Positions 27,497-36,772 of a stretch of DNA of 64,000 nucleotides are shown here, piece by piece; within the stretch, counting starts at the first letter, position 1, and each line of letters begins with the position of its first letter. The translations under genes were made by a program, and so were the position numbers. This stretch comes from Azonexaceae bacterium (GTDB lineage Bacteria > Pseudomonadota > Gammaproteobacteria > Burkholderiales > Rhodocyclaceae). The notes beneath the pieces were generated by a model. That model was not told the DNA's origin and searched no databases. It was given only the letters and a program-made list of their open reading frames with translations. The stretch is from contig JAAXVL010000013.1 in assembly GCA_013335535.1 (NCBI GenBank), positions 1 to 64,000 of the forward strand, read 5' to 3'.

Positions 27497-27985
27497 TTGA
27501 AAAGGATTTCGGACGCTTTCGCTTTTGCCAGAGATGGTCGTGTTCTCGAAGGAACGCTGGCCGTTGAAGACCTTGATCGTCTGCATGATTTGCTTGCAGA
27601 AGTAGATGGAGAGGTTGCTTTCCATCTGGTGGGCTTCAAAGGTGATGGCGGAGAGGCCATGTTGCATCTGGTGGTGTCGGGAAAGCTCCCGCTAGCCTGC
27701 CAGCGCTGCCTGGAGGCCGTGCCTTTCGATCTTGATGTCGATAGCCTTCTGGAATTGATTCCTGAGGGTGCCGAATTATCGCAAGATGAACTGGAAGACG
27801 ATTCCCGGGATTTCCTGCCGGTGGTACGCGAACTGGATGTGCTTGAGTTAGTTGAGGATGAAATCCTCCTCAGTCTGCCAGTAGCGCCGCGGCACGAAAA
27901 ATGTGGTTTACCTGGTGCAGCTAATGCTGGTGAGCGGATTAATCCGTTTGCAAAGTTGGCTGGGCTTAAAGGTAAGCCGAACTGA
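27497..27985 (+). CDS. yceD: YceD / DUF177 23S rRNA accumulation protein
   Basis: About 162 residues if TTG 27497 is the start. This gives LKRISDAFAFARDGRVLEG, close to the usual start of DUF177 proteins. The ATG at 27472 is in another frame. The domain shows LACQRCLEAV, the acidic middle region, LVEDEILLSLPVAPRHE and the C-terminal NPFAKLAGLK. The protein is needed for normal 23S rRNA levels in E. coli. Gene order maf/yceD/rpmF/plsX is conserved. The non-ATG start is the main uncertainty, since no strong Shine-Dalgarno precedes it. Confidence 0.85.
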   Translation: MKRISDAFAFARDGRVLEGTLAVEDLDRLHDLLAEVDGEVAFHLVGFKGDGGEAMLHLVVSGKLPLACQRCLEAVPFDLDVDSLLELIPEGAELSQDELEDDSRDFLPVVRELDVLELVEDEILLSLPVAPRHEKCGLPGAANAGERINPFAKLAGLKGKPN

Positions 27986-28003
27986 TTTTTTTGGAGTAAG
28001 AAA

Positions 28004-28183
28004 ATGGCCGTTCAACAGAACAAAAAGTCCCCGTCCAAGCGTGGCATGCACCGCGCTCACGACTTCCTGGTCGCCCCCCCGCTGGCAGTCGAGCCGACCA
28101 CCGGCGAAGCCCATCTGCGCCACCATATTTCCCCGGCTGGTTTCTATCGCGGCAAAAAAGTCGTCAAGGGCAAGGGCGAGTAA
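28004..28183 (+). CDS. rpmF: 50S ribosomal protein L32
   Basis: 59 residues ([20 protein letters not shown]...), typical for L32 and preceded by GGAG at a good distance. It retains the basic N terminus and [15 protein letters not shown] near the end. It lies 18 bases after yceD and before plsX, the classic rpmF-plsX arrangement linking ribosome and lipid synthesis. Confidence 0.97.
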   Translation: MAVQQNKKSPSKRGMHRAHDFLVAPPLAVEPTTGEAHLRHHISPAGFYRGKKVVKGKGE

Positions 28184-28196
28184 TCGTTCAATGAAG

Positions 28197-28234
28197 GGCA
28201 GGCGGTTCGTAATGAGCCGCCTGCCTTTTATTTT
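28197..28234 (+). terminator. Hairpin between rpmF and plsX
   Basis: GGCAGGCGG (28197-28205) pairs with CCGCCTGCC (28217-28225), followed by TTTTATTTT. It probably ends or attenuates the yceD-rpmF message before plsX, whose start codon is only 13 bases beyond the stem. Confidence 0.8.
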
Positions 28235-28237
28235 GCC

Positions 28238-29266
28238 ATGACAACCCGCATTGCCATTGATTGCATGGGGGGTGACCACGGTCCGTCAGTGACGGTGCCT
28301 GCGGCCATTCAATTCCTTGCGGAGCATCCGTCAGCCAATCTCGTCCTGGTCGGTCAGGATGATGTTTTGCGTCCGTTGCTCGGCAACCATGCCAACGATT
28401 CCCGCATCCGCCTTGTTCACGCCTCCGAAATTGTTGGCATGGACGAGTCGCCTGCGCTTGCCCTGCGCAACAAAAAAGATTCGTCGATGCGCATTGCCAT
28501 CAATCAGGTCAAGGAAGGTGCGGCAGATGCCTGTGTTTCCGCCGGTAACACGGGGGCGCTCATGGCTATATCCCGATTTGTCCTGAAAATGTTGCCAGGA
28601 ATTGATCGGCCTGCGCTTTGCGGGCCGCTGCCTACAGTAAATGGGCATACGCACATGCTGGACCTTGGTGCGAATGTTGATTGCACCCCTGAGCATCTCT
28701 TGCAATTTGGCGTCATGGCAGCAATGCTGGTGGCTGCCATGGAACACAAGGATGCACCGACGGTTGGTATCCTCAATATTGGCGCAGAAGAGATCAAGGG
28801 TAACGAGGTGGTCAAGGCAGCCGCTGAATTGCTGCGTGCCTCTGGCCTTAACTTTATTGGTAATGTTGAAGGTGATGGCATTTATCGCGGTGAAGCAGAT
28901 GTCATTGTCTGTGACGGCTTTGTCGGTAACGTTGCCTTGAAGACATCTGAAGGCTTGGCTCAAATGTTGGCTTCGTCGTTGCGCAACGAATTCAAGCGCA
29001 ATTGGCTGACCAAAATCGCTGCCTTGATAGCGATTTCAGTGCTCAACAACTTCAAGAAGCGATTCGATCATCGTCGCTACAATGGCGCTATCTTGCTTGG
29101 CCTAAAGGGTGTTTCAGTCAAAAGCCATGGCTCAGCTGATGTGCTGGCTTTTGGTAACGCGATTTCGCGTGCTTATGATGCGGCAGAAAACCGCGTGCTG
29201 GAGCGCATTACCAACCGCTTGGCCCAAATGGCGCCGACACCGGTTGTTGTCGTGGAGAGTGTCTGA
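28238..29266 (+). CDS. plsX: Phosphate acyltransferase PlsX
   Basis: The protein has 342 residues. The N terminus [20 protein letters not shown] and the motifs [20 protein letters not shown] and [15 protein letters not shown] are diagnostic. It makes acyl-phosphate from acyl-ACP for phospholipid synthesis at the membrane. It ends directly before the fabH ATG with no gap, so plsX and fabH are coupled. Confidence 0.97.
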   Translation: MTTRIAIDCMGGDHGPSVTVPAAIQFLAEHPSANLVLVGQDDVLRPLLGNHANDSRIRLVHASEIVGMDESPALALRNKKDSSMRIAINQVKEGAADACVSAGNTGALMAISRFVLKMLPGIDRPALCGPLPTVNGHTHMLDLGANVDCTPEHLLQFGVMAAMLVAAMEHKDAPTVGILNIGAEEIKGNEVVKAAAELLRASGLNFIGNVEGDGIYRGEADVIVCDGFVGNVALKTSEGLAQMLASSLRNEFKRNWLTKIAALIAISVLNNFKKRFDHRRYNGAILLGLKGVSVKSHGSADVLAFGNAISRAYDAAENRVLERITNRLAQMAPTPVVVVESV

Positions 29267-30226
29267 ATGTACGCACGCTTGATCGGTACTGGTAGTTATC
29301 TTCCGGGAACCCCCGTTACAAATGATGATTTGGCGGCGCGCGGCATTGACACCAATGATGAGTGGATCATCACCCGCACAGGAATTCGAAGCCGTTATCT
29401 GGCCAGTCCAGGCACTACCTCAAGCGAACTTGGTCTGATCGCGGCGCAACGTGCCTTGGAAATGGCGGGTATTTTAGCCACTGACCTTGATTTGATCATT
29501 GTTGCCACATCGACGCCTGATTTTATTTTTCCTAGCACGGCTTGTCTGATACAGGCTAAATTAGGTAACAAGGGCGCGGCTGCATTTGATGTGCAGGCGG
29601 TTTGCGCCGGTTTTACCTATGCGCTAGGGATTGCAGAAAAGTTTATTCGTTCCGGTAGCCACAAGAAAGCATTGGTTATCGGTGCTGAGGTTTTTTCCCG
29701 CATTCTCGACTGGAATGATCGCGGAACCTGCGTCTTGTTCGGAGACGGTGCTGGCGCAGTTGTGCTCGAAGCCTCCGACAAGCCGGGAATCATGGCTACG
29801 GCGATGCATGCCGACGGCAGCCAGAACACGATCCTGAATGTTCCCGGTCAGATTTGCGGTGGCCAGGTTACCGGTGATCCCTTCCTTCGCATGGATGGTC
29901 AGGCCGTCTTCAAATTTGCTGTACGCGTATTGGCTGACATTGCTGAAGAGGTTTGTCAGGTTGCTGGTATTCAAACCGGAGATATTGATTGGTTGATTCC
30001 GCATCAGGCCAATATCCGTATTATCGAAGCAACAGGGAAGAAACTCGGTGTTGACCGCAACAAAGTGATTGTGACCGTCGATCGCCATGGCAATACATCT
30101 GCCGCATCTGTACCGCTTGCGCTGGACGAAGCCGTAAGGGATGGGCGTATCCAGCGCGGTCAGAAAGTACTGGTCGAAGGCGTTGGCGGCGGGTTTACCT
30201 GGGGCGCAGCCCTTCTCGAATTCTGA
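29267..30226 (+). CDS. fabH: 3-oxoacyl-ACP synthase III
   Basis: The protein has 319 residues. The catalytic Cys is in [14 protein letters not shown] (near 113), His in [12 protein letters not shown] (near 244) and Asn in [11 protein letters not shown] (near 274). It condenses acetyl-CoA with malonyl-ACP to start fatty acid synthesis. It lies in the plsX-fabH-fabD-fabG-acpP-fabF cluster with a 16-base gap to fabD. Confidence 0.97.
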   Translation: MYARLIGTGSYLPGTPVTNDDLAARGIDTNDEWIITRTGIRSRYLASPGTTSSELGLIAAQRALEMAGILATDLDLIIVATSTPDFIFPSTACLIQAKLGNKGAAAFDVQAVCAGFTYALGIAEKFIRSGSHKKALVIGAEVFSRILDWNDRGTCVLFGDGAGAVVLEASDKPGIMATAMHADGSQNTILNVPGQICGGQVTGDPFLRMDGQAVFKFAVRVLADIAEEVCQVAGIQTGDIDWLIPHQANIRIIEATGKKLGVDRNKVIVTVDRHGNTSAASVPLALDEAVRDGRIQRGQKVLVEGVGGGFTWGAALLEF

Positions 30227-30242
30227 AACAGGAGACGTAACG

Positions 30243-31169
30243 ATGTCTTTTGCATTCGTATTTCCCGGCCAAGGTTCACAGAGCGTCGGCATGATGGCAG
30301 CCTACGGCGACTCGGTCGTGGTTCGCTCAACCTTTGACGAAGCTTCCGCCGCTTTGGGCGATGATCTTTGGGCCATGGTTGCCGAAGGTCCGGCTGAAAC
30401 GCTGACCCAGACAGTGAACACGCAGCCAGTAATGCTGACTGCAGGCATCGCTGCGTGGCGTTTGTGGCTCGACAAGGGCGGTAAAATGCCAGCAGTTGTC
30501 GCTGGGCACAGCCTTGGTGAATATTCCGCGCTGGTTGCAGCTGGGGTGATTGACTTCAAGGATGCTGTGCCGCTCGTTCGCTTGCGTGCCGCCGCCATGC
30601 AGGAAGCTGTGCCAGTTGGTACCGGTGCGATGGCTGCCGTGCTTGGTCTCGACAACGCAGGAATCGCCGCAGCTTGTGCCGAAGCAGCACAGGGCGAAGT
30701 TGTTGAACCGGTCAATTTCAATGCCAACGGACAAACCGTGATTGCCGGACACAAGGCTGCTGTTGAGCGCGCCATGGAGGCTTGCAAGGCCCGTGGTGCC
30801 AAGATGGCTAAGGCTCTACCGGTGTCCGCTCCATTCCACTCTTCGCTGATCCGTCCGGCTGCAGACAAACTTGCTGCTCGCCTTGCTGAAATATCGCTTA
30901 AGGCTCCGCAGATTCCGGTGATCAACAACGTTGACGTTGCGATCGAGAACGATCCAGGACAGATCAAGGATGCGCTGATCCGTCAGGCCTACAATCCCGT
31001 GCGTTGGGTCGAGACTATCCAGTCTATGGCTGCGCTAGGCATCACGACCGTTGCCGAATGTGGCCCGGGCAAGGTCTTGGCTGGCCTGACCAAACGTTGT
31101 GCTGACGGGATTGTCGGCGTCGCACTGGCTGATGCATCTGCCATCGAAGCCAACATCGGCCTGGAGTAA
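30243..31169 (+). CDS. fabD: Malonyl-CoA:ACP transacylase
   Basis: The protein has 308 residues from ATG 30243, preceded by AGGAGA. Motifs are FVFPGQGSQSVGM at the start, the nucleophile serine in VAGHSLGEYSAL near residue 89, and the catalytic His in SAPFHSSL near 200. It loads malonyl groups on ACP. An upstream extension of the frame overlaps fabH and lacks family similarity, so it is rejected. Confidence 0.97.
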   Translation: MSFAFVFPGQGSQSVGMMAAYGDSVVVRSTFDEASAALGDDLWAMVAEGPAETLTQTVNTQPVMLTAGIAAWRLWLDKGGKMPAVVAGHSLGEYSALVAAGVIDFKDAVPLVRLRAAAMQEAVPVGTGAMAAVLGLDNAGIAAACAEAAQGEVVEPVNFNANGQTVIAGHKAAVERAMEACKARGAKMAKALPVSAPFHSSLIRPAADKLAARLAEISLKAPQIPVINNVDVAIENDPGQIKDALIRQAYNPVRWVETIQSMAALGITTVAECGPGKVLAGLTKRCADGIVGVALADASAIEANIGLE

Positions 31170-31172
31170 TCG

Positions 31173-31913
31173 ATGCTGAAAGAAAAAATTGCCTTGGTAA
31201 CCGGTGCGACACGCGGTATCGGTCGCGCCATCGCGCTGGAACTAGGGCGACAAGGCGCTACCGTAATAGGTACGGCAACCAGCGATGACGGTGCTGCTAA
31301 AATTTCAGCCTATCTGGCCGAAGCAAACATTGAGGGCAAAGGCATTGCGCTGAACGTCTGCGATGTTGCCCAAACAGATTCTGCGCTGGCCAATATTGCC
31401 AAGGAATTCGGTGCCATCACCATTCTGGTCAATAACGCAGGTATTACCCGTGACAATTTGACCATGCGGATGGGCGATGACGAGTGGGATGCGGTGATTG
31501 ACACGAATCTCAAGGCGGTTTTCCGTCTGTCGCGTGGTGTCATGCGCGGCATGATGAAGGTCCGCTTTGGCCGTATAGTCAACATCACCTCGGTAGTTGG
31601 CTACTCCGGTAATCCTGGTCAAGCCAACTACTGCGCAGCTAAGGCTGGTGTCGCAGGGATGAGCCGTTCATTGGCAAGAGAGCTAGGTAGCCGCAACATT
31701 ACTGTCAACTGTGTCGCGCCAGGCTTTATTGCTACTGACATGACGCATGCGTTGACCGAAGAACAGAAGCAGGCCATGCTGGCGACGATTCCTCTGGGTC
31801 GCGCCGGCACGCCAGAAGACATTGCCGGCACTGTCGGCTTTCTCGTATCCCCGGCTGCCGCCTATGTCACAGGCACGACAGTGCATGTGAATGGCGGTAT
31901 GTTCATGGATTGA
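31173..31913 (+). CDS. fabG: 3-oxoacyl-ACP reductase
   Basis: The protein has 246 residues of the short-chain dehydrogenase fold. NADPH binding is GATRGIGRAIA, NNAGITRDN follows, and the catalytic Ser-Tyr-Lys set is in INITSVVGYSG and YCAAKAG. It reduces 3-oxoacyl-ACP in each elongation cycle. It begins 3 bases after fabD and is followed 74 bases later by acpP. Confidence 0.97.
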   Translation: MLKEKIALVTGATRGIGRAIALELGRQGATVIGTATSDDGAAKISAYLAEANIEGKGIALNVCDVAQTDSALANIAKEFGAITILVNNAGITRDNLTMRMGDDEWDAVIDTNLKAVFRLSRGVMRGMMKVRFGRIVNITSVVGYSGNPGQANYCAAKAGVAGMSRSLARELGSRNITVNCVAPGFIATDMTHALTEEQKQAMLATIPLGRAGTPEDIAGTVGFLVSPAAAYVTGTTVHVNGGMFMD

Positions 31914-31987
31914 TTTCCCGAAGCCCCGGCTTTTGGTAAACTAGTAACGTTTTTTTTTCGTACCCCTGAGGGGAAGGAGTTTTTCTA

Positions 31988-32224
31988 ATGGATAACATCG
32001 TAGAGCGCGTCAAGAAGATCGTCGCCGAACAACTGGGCGTGAACGAAGCGGACATCAAGAACGAGTCCTCCTTTGTGGACGATCTGGGCGCGGATTCCCT
32101 GGACACCGTTGAACTGGTCATGGCACTTGAAGAAGAGTTCGAGTGCGAAATCCCTGACGACCAGGCTGAGAAGATCACCACGGTCCAGCAGGCTGTCGAT
32201 TTCATCCTCGCCAACAAGAAGTAA
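31988..32224 (+). CDS. acpP: Acyl carrier protein
   Basis: 78 residues, very acidic. The phosphopantetheine attachment serine is Ser37 in [26 protein letters not shown]-like Shine-Dalgarno precedes the start, fitting high expression. It carries all intermediates of fatty acid synthesis. The holo-ACP synthase gene acpS that activates it is at 44475 in this window. Confidence 0.98.
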   Translation: MDNIVERVKKIVAEQLGVNEADIKNESSFVDDLGADSLDTVELVMALEEEFECEIPDDQAEKITTVQQAVDFILANKK

Positions 32225-32244
32225 TTCTATTCTCGTTGACTTAG

Positions 32245-32280
32245 GCAAGGCCGGCCCCCATGGCCGGCCTTGCTACTTTT
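32245..32280 (+). terminator. Hairpin between acpP and fabF
   Basis: GCAAGGCCGGCC (32245-32256) pairs perfectly with GGCCGGCCTTGC (32262-32273), followed by TACTTTT. It probably partly terminates transcription after acpP, giving more acpP than fabF message, and could stabilise the acpP 3' end. Confidence 0.75.
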
Positions 32281-32296
32281 GCTTTCGGAGTGCACC

Positions 32297-33532
32297 TTGG
32301 CACGTCGCAGAGTCGTAATTACCGGTCTGGGCATCGTTAGCCCGGTCGGAAACACCGTCGAAGAAGCCTGGCAGAATATTCTTGCTGGCAAATCCGGTAT
32401 TGCCGCTGTCACCAAGTTCGATACAACTACCTTTCCGGTTCAATTCGCTGGCGAGGTCAAGAACTTTGACATTACTCAATATATTTCCGCCAAGGACGCG
32501 CGCCGCATGGATGACTTCATCCATTTTGGCCTGGCCGCAGGCATTCAGGCTGTGCGTGATGCTGGCCTGGATAAAGAAAACGTCGTGGATCTCGAACGGG
32601 TTGGCGTTGCCATCGGTTCTGGTATCGGTGGTTTGCCGCTGATTGAAGCGACCAAGGAGGAATACACAGCCGGTGGCGTACGCAAAGTATCGCCATTCTT
32701 TGTGCCGGGTTCGATCATCAACATGATCTCTGGCAACCTGTCGATCGAGTTTGGCTTCAAGGGTCCGAATATCGCCCTGGTTTCTGCTTGCACGACCGGT
32801 ACCCACTCAATTGGCGATGCCGCACGTATCATCGAATACGGCGACGCGGATGTCATGGTTGCCGGCGGTGCCGAATCAACCGTATCCCCGTTGGGGATGG
32901 GTGGCTTCTGCGCAGCTCGTGCCCTATCTACACGTAACGATGATCCGACCACGGCCAGCCGGCCATGGGACAAGGATCGCGACGGATTCGTGCTGGGCGA
33001 GGGGGCTGGTGTCATGGTCCTCGAGGAGTATGAGCACGCCAAGGCTCGTGGCGCCAAGATTTATGCCGAACTGGTTGGTTACGGCATGAGTGCTGATGCC
33101 TATCACATCACTGCACCGAACATGGATGGCCCGCGCCGTTCCATGGTCAATGCGCTGAAGAACGCCGGCATCCAGCCCTCCGATGTTCAGTATCTGAATG
33201 CCCACGGGACGTCGACGCCGCTTGGTGACAAGAATGAGTCGGATGCCGTCAAGGCGGCCTTCGGTGATCATGCCTATAAACTGGTGGTCAATTCGACCAA
33301 GTCGATGACTGGCCATCTGTTGGGTGGCGCCGGTGGTATCGAGTCCTTGTTCACCGTATTGGCTATTCACAACCAGATCTCGCCACCGACGATCAATATC
33401 TTCAATCAGGATCCGGAATGTGATCTCGATTACTGCGCCAATGTGGCGCGGCCGATGAATATTGAGTACGGTCTGAAAAACAACTTCGGTTTCGGTGGCA
33501 CCAACGGATCGCTGGTTTTCAAGCGCATCTAA
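32297..33532 (+). CDS. fabF: 3-oxoacyl-ACP synthase II
   Basis: The protein has 411 residues from TTG 32297, preceded by CGGAG at the right distance. This gives the expected N terminus [18 protein letters not shown]. The catalytic Cys is in [13 protein letters not shown] near 163, with His in [12 protein letters not shown] and in [12 protein letters not shown]. It elongates acyl-ACP. The upstream frame to 32270 overlaps the acpP-fabF hairpin and is unlikely to be translated. Confidence 0.95.
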   Translation: MARRRVVITGLGIVSPVGNTVEEAWQNILAGKSGIAAVTKFDTTTFPVQFAGEVKNFDITQYISAKDARRMDDFIHFGLAAGIQAVRDAGLDKENVVDLERVGVAIGSGIGGLPLIEATKEEYTAGGVRKVSPFFVPGSIINMISGNLSIEFGFKGPNIALVSACTTGTHSIGDAARIIEYGDADVMVAGGAESTVSPLGMGGFCAARALSTRNDDPTTASRPWDKDRDGFVLGEGAGVMVLEEYEHAKARGAKIYAELVGYGMSADAYHITAPNMDGPRRSMVNALKNAGIQPSDVQYLNAHGTSTPLGDKNESDAVKAAFGDHAYKLVVNSTKSMTGHLLGGAGGIESLFTVLAIHNQISPPTINIFNQDPECDLDYCANVARPMNIEYGLKNNFGFGGTNGSLVFKRI

Positions 33533-33556
33533 GTTTCATCGGCAGGAAAACGAACG

Positions 33557-33994
33557 GTGCAGTTTCCGATCATTATCGGACTGCGCCGTTCGCGTTTTCT
33601 CGATGCGCTCCTTCTGATTGTTGTCGTTTTAGCCTGCACAGCAATTTTCGGATTTCAGTGTTCTCCGGCAATACGGGCTATCTTGTTCTTGGCTGTCCAG
33701 TTTTTCGCGATTCGGGCGTTGTACGCCTTTGCTCCAGAAATCAAGCAAATTCGCCTCGAACGGAACGGGGAGATTTTCGTTTCTCGGGGCGACGAAAGTG
33801 AATTTGTACGGGCGACACCCAAACCAGGCGCGATCATTCACCCTTGGCTGACCGTTATCCGTTTTGCAACAGAGGACTCTCGAACTGCAACATTGATTGC
33901 CACGGTCGACCGGAAAAGTAGCGAAAATTTAAGACGCTTGCGGATGTTTATGCGCTGGCAGGCGAGTTTCAGGGCGACGAACGACGACGCTTGA
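33557..33994 (+). CDS. YgfX-like small membrane protein
   Basis: The protein has 145 residues from GTG 33557, with AGGA upstream. Two membrane helices (about 15-33 and 38-56) are followed by a soluble part rich in beta strands. Size, topology and position between fabF and nadB-rpoE fit the YgfX/CptA family seen in beta- and gammaproteobacteria; I infer this rather than prove it. Residues 114-125 ([13 protein letters not shown] region) come from a dispersed repeat copy. The last 26 bases overlap the convergent nadB gene. Confidence 0.65.
   Translation: MQFPIIIGLRRSRFLDALLLIVVVLACTAIFGFQCSPAIRAILFLAVQFFAIRALYAFAPEIKQIRLERNGEIFVSRGDESEFVRATPKPGAIIHPWLTVIRFATEDSRTATLIATVDRKSSENLRRLRMFMRWQASFRATNDDA
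33898..33931 (+). repeat. Dispersed repeat, copy F
   Basis: The core CCACGGTCGACCGG at 33900-33913 has one change (A to G at position 9), followed by AAAAGTAGCGAAAATTTAAG. It is in the sense orientation inside the ygfX-like gene, in the same frame as the rluC copy. Confidence 0.75.
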
Positions 33995-35549
33995 GTACGG
34001 TATTTTTTGCCTTGGCCGCCATCGCCGGAAAATCCCGGGAGAAATGCAGGCCTCGGCTTTCCTTGCGCTGCATTGCACAACGAACGATCAAGTCAGCGGT
34101 GGCAACCAGATTACGCAATTCAATCAGGTCGTGGCTGACCCGGAAGTTGGCGTAGAACTCTTCAATCTCTCGCCTCAACAAGCCAATGCGGTGCTTGGCT
34201 CGCTTGAGACGCTTTGTTGTACGGACGATCCCGACGTAGTCCCACATGAAGCGACGAAGCTCGTCCCAATTGTGGGAGATCACCACTTCCTCGTCGGCAT
34301 CTGTCACGCGGCTTTCGTCCCACAGCGGCAAGGTTGGAAATTGGCTAGTTTTGCTCGCCAGAATATCCTTGACTGCTGCTTCGGCAAAAACCAGGCATTC
34401 GAGCAAGGAGTTCGAGGCGAGGCGATTGGCGCCATGCAGGCCGGTGCACGATGCCTCCCCGGCGACATAAAGCCCGGCAACATCCGTCCTGCCGTGTAAA
34501 TCACTGACAATGCCACCGCACGTGTAGTGCGCCGCAGGAACCACCGGAATAGGATCCTGAGCGATATCGATGCCGAGTTCCTGGCAACGGGCGTGGATAT
34601 TGGGGAAGTGATTGCGGATGAAGTCCTCGCCCTTGTGGGAAATATCGAGGAATACGCAATCCAGGCCACGCTTCTTCATTTCAAAGTCGATGGCACGCGC
34701 CACAATGTCGCGAGGAGCCAATTCGGCGCGATCATCGTGTTCCGGCATGAAGCGGGTGCCGTCTGGCAGGCAGAGCAGGCCGCCTTCACCACGAACAGCC
34801 TCCGAGATCAGGAAGGATTTGGCCTGCGGGTGATAAAGACAGGTTGGATGGAACTGGATGAACTCCATATTCGCAACCCGACAGCCAGCACGGTAGGCCA
34901 TTGCAATGCCATCACCAGTTGAGGTGTCCGGATTGGTTGTGTAGAGATAGACCTTTCCTGCACCGCCGGTTGCCAGCAGGGTGTTGGCGGCGCCGACCGT
35001 GACAACTTCTCCGTCACGGTTGTTTAAAACATAAGCACCAAAACAGCGGTTTTCGCCCGTACCCAATTTGTCGCCTGTAATCAGGTCAATGGCAATATGG
35101 TCTTCCAGAACAGTAATGCTTGGATTGGCACGAACCTTCTTGGTCAGCGTGTCCTGAACAGCCATCCCCGTGGCATCGGCCACATGAATGACGCGACGTG
35201 CACTATGACCGCCTTCGCGCGTCAGGTGGTAGCCAGCCTCATCCTTGGTGAACGGAACGCCTTGTTCGATCAGCCAATCGATGGCATGTCGCCCGTTTTC
35301 AACGACAAATCGCGTCGCTTTTTCATCATTCAACCAAGCGCCGGCAATCAGCGTGTCCTGAATGTGCGCTTCTATTGAATCACGACTGTCGAGGACTGCA
35401 GCAATGCCGCCTTGAGCCCAACCAGATGCTGAGTCTTCAAGACTGCGTTTGCTGACCAGCACGACTTTGCATTGAGGGGAAGCCAGTCGCAAGGCGGCCG
35501 ATTGGCCAGCTAGCCCGCTTCCGATGATAAGGACGTCAAATTTCTGCAC
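33969..35549 (-). CDS. nadB: L-aspartate oxidase
   Basis: The protein has 526 residues from GTG 35549, which begins [22 protein letters not shown], the usual FAD-binding start, and follows AGAGA. ATG 35588 would add 13 residues. Motifs include [12 protein letters not shown], the active-site [17 protein letters not shown] segment [14 protein letters not shown], and HYTCGGI. It oxidises L-aspartate to iminoaspartate for NAD synthesis. It diverges from rpoE, with about 170 bases between starts. Confidence 0.94.
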   Translation of the reverse strand: MQKFDVLIIGSGLAGQSAALRLASPQCKVVLVSKRSLEDSASGWAQGGIAAVLDSRDSIEAHIQDTLIAGAWLNDEKATRFVVENGRHAIDWLIEQGVPFTKDEAGYHLTREGGHSARRVIHVADATGMAVQDTLTKKVRANPSITVLEDHIAIDLITGDKLGTGENRCFGAYVLNNRDGEVVTVGAANTLLATGGAGKVYLYTTNPDTSTGDGIAMAYRAGCRVANMEFIQFHPTCLYHPQAKSFLISEAVRGEGGLLCLPDGTRFMPEHDDRAELAPRDIVARAIDFEMKKRGLDCVFLDISHKGEDFIRNHFPNIHARCQELGIDIAQDPIPVVPAAHYTCGGIVSDLHGRTDVAGLYVAGEASCTGLHGANRLASNSLLECLVFAEAAVKDILASKTSQFPTLPLWDESRVTDADEEVVISHNWDELRRFMWDYVGIVRTTKRLKRAKHRIGLLRREIEEFYANFRVSHDLIELRNLVATADLIVRCAMQRKESRGLHFSRDFPAMAAKAKNTVLKRRRSSP

Positions 35550-35718
35550 GCTGTTCTCTGTAAGAGTTGTTTTGGGCAAATATAGCATGCAGAAAACGAT
35601 TCATCCGGTTACAGATGGTCACAAATAGGGATAAATACCTATCGGCTTCGCGAAAATGGCTGCGCTATACTTAAGCAACAAAGAAAGCAACGATCAAACC
35701 CCAGGGAAAACGAGAGCC

Positions 35719-36318
35719 ATGAGTGAGCGCGAGATCGATCAAATACTGGTCGAGCGGGCGCAAGGCGGAGATAAGCACGCCTTCGACCAATTGGTGAGCA
35801 AATACCAGCGCAAGCTAGGTCGTTTGCTGTCGCGGTTTATTCGCGATGCGGCAGAAGTCGAGGACGTTTCCCAGGAAGCATTCATCAAAGCCTATCGCGC
35901 TCTTCCGTCGTTCAGAGGTGATAGTGCCTTTTATACTTGGCTATATCGCATTGGTATCAATACGGCCAAAAACTATCTTGTTTCACAAGGGCGACGAGCA
36001 CCGACGACTACCGAATTCGACAACGATGAAGCGGAGACGTTCGAAGATGCATCGCAACTGCGCGACATCAATACGCCTGAAAGCCTGCTTCTCACCAAAC
36101 AAATCGGGCAAACAATCAATGCAGCGATGGATGCGCTTCCGGAAGAGCTACGGACGGCTATCGTGTTGCGTGAAATTGATGGCATGTCTTATGAAGAAAT
36201 CGCCGGCATCATGGATTGCCCCATAGGCACGGTTCGCTCGCGGATTTTCCGTGCTCGCGAGGCAGTGGCCGGGAAATTGCGCCCCTTGCTTGATACGTCG
36301 TCAGACAAGCGCTGGTAA
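35719..36318 (+). CDS. rpoE: RNA polymerase sigma-E (ECF) factor
   Basis: The protein has 199 residues from ATG 35719. It shows sigma region 2 (FDQLVSKYQRKLGRLLSRF, then DAAEVEDVSQEAFIKAYRAL and FRGDSAFYTWLYRI) and region 4 (LPEELRTAIVLREIDGMSYEEIAGIMDCPIGTVRSRIFRARE). It matches RpoE/AlgU of the envelope-stress system. The next genes are rseC and a mucD-like protease; no gene for an RseA or RseB anti-sigma pair lies between them. The open frame extends upstream to 35656 but without similarity. A TATACT box at 35666-35671 could be a -10 element. Confidence 0.94.
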   Translation: MSEREIDQILVERAQGGDKHAFDQLVSKYQRKLGRLLSRFIRDAAEVEDVSQEAFIKAYRALPSFRGDSAFYTWLYRIGINTAKNYLVSQGRRAPTTTEFDNDEAETFEDASQLRDINTPESLLLTKQIGQTINAAMDALPEELRTAIVLREIDGMSYEEIAGIMDCPIGTVRSRIFRAREAVAGKLRPLLDTSSDKRW

Positions 36319-36321
36319 GCG

Positions 36322-36756
36322 ATGAGTACAGAACAAACTACTGTACATGCAGTTGTCCATACCCTGGATGGCAAATGGGCGCATGTCGAGGTTGAGCAGG
36401 GCGGCTGTGGACGCTGCCACGAAAAAGGCGGATGTGGAGGGCAGCATCTTACCCAGATGTTCTGTAGTGGCCCCAAAACCTACCGGGTGGAAAACACGAT
36501 TGGAGCTGGCGTGGGCGATCGTGTAAAGATCGCAATTGCGCTTGGTAGCGTGAGTCGCTCCGCAAATTTAGCCTATGTTTTGCCGTTGACCGCATCAATC
36601 GGTGGGGCAGCAATGGGCGCTTTGTTCGGTAGCGACCTCAGTGCCATGATAGGAGGCGGAGTAGGGTTGGCTTTAGCTTTCCTCTACGTCATTGCCCGTT
36701 CGCGTAGCCAGGCTGGAAATATCACTGAACGTCCTCATATCGTTTCCCGTTCCTGA
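36322..36756 (+). CDS. rseC: RseC/MucC-family membrane protein
   Basis: The protein has 144 residues. A Cys-rich cytoplasmic N terminus (GGCGRCHEKGGCGGQHL) and two membrane helices (about 85-103 and 110-128) are the RseC/MucC pattern. In E. coli RseC affects sigma-E activity weakly and supports SoxR reduction. It begins 3 bases after rpoE, so the two are co-transcribed. Elsewhere rseA and rseB come first; here rseC is directly attached to rpoE. Confidence 0.88.
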   Translation: MSTEQTTVHAVVHTLDGKWAHVEVEQGGCGRCHEKGGCGGQHLTQMFCSGPKTYRVENTIGAGVGDRVKIAIALGSVSRSANLAYVLPLTASIGGAAMGALFGSDLSAMIGGGVGLALAFLYVIARSRSQAGNITERPHIVSRS

Positions 36757-36772
36757 TCGAATACTGGAGGTT

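Noticed and set aside
30070..30100. ACCGTCGATCGCCATGGCAAT in fabH resembling the repeat core
   Set aside because: It encodes the conserved catalytic FabH segment [12 protein letters not shown] and lacks the CCGG-A/T structure.
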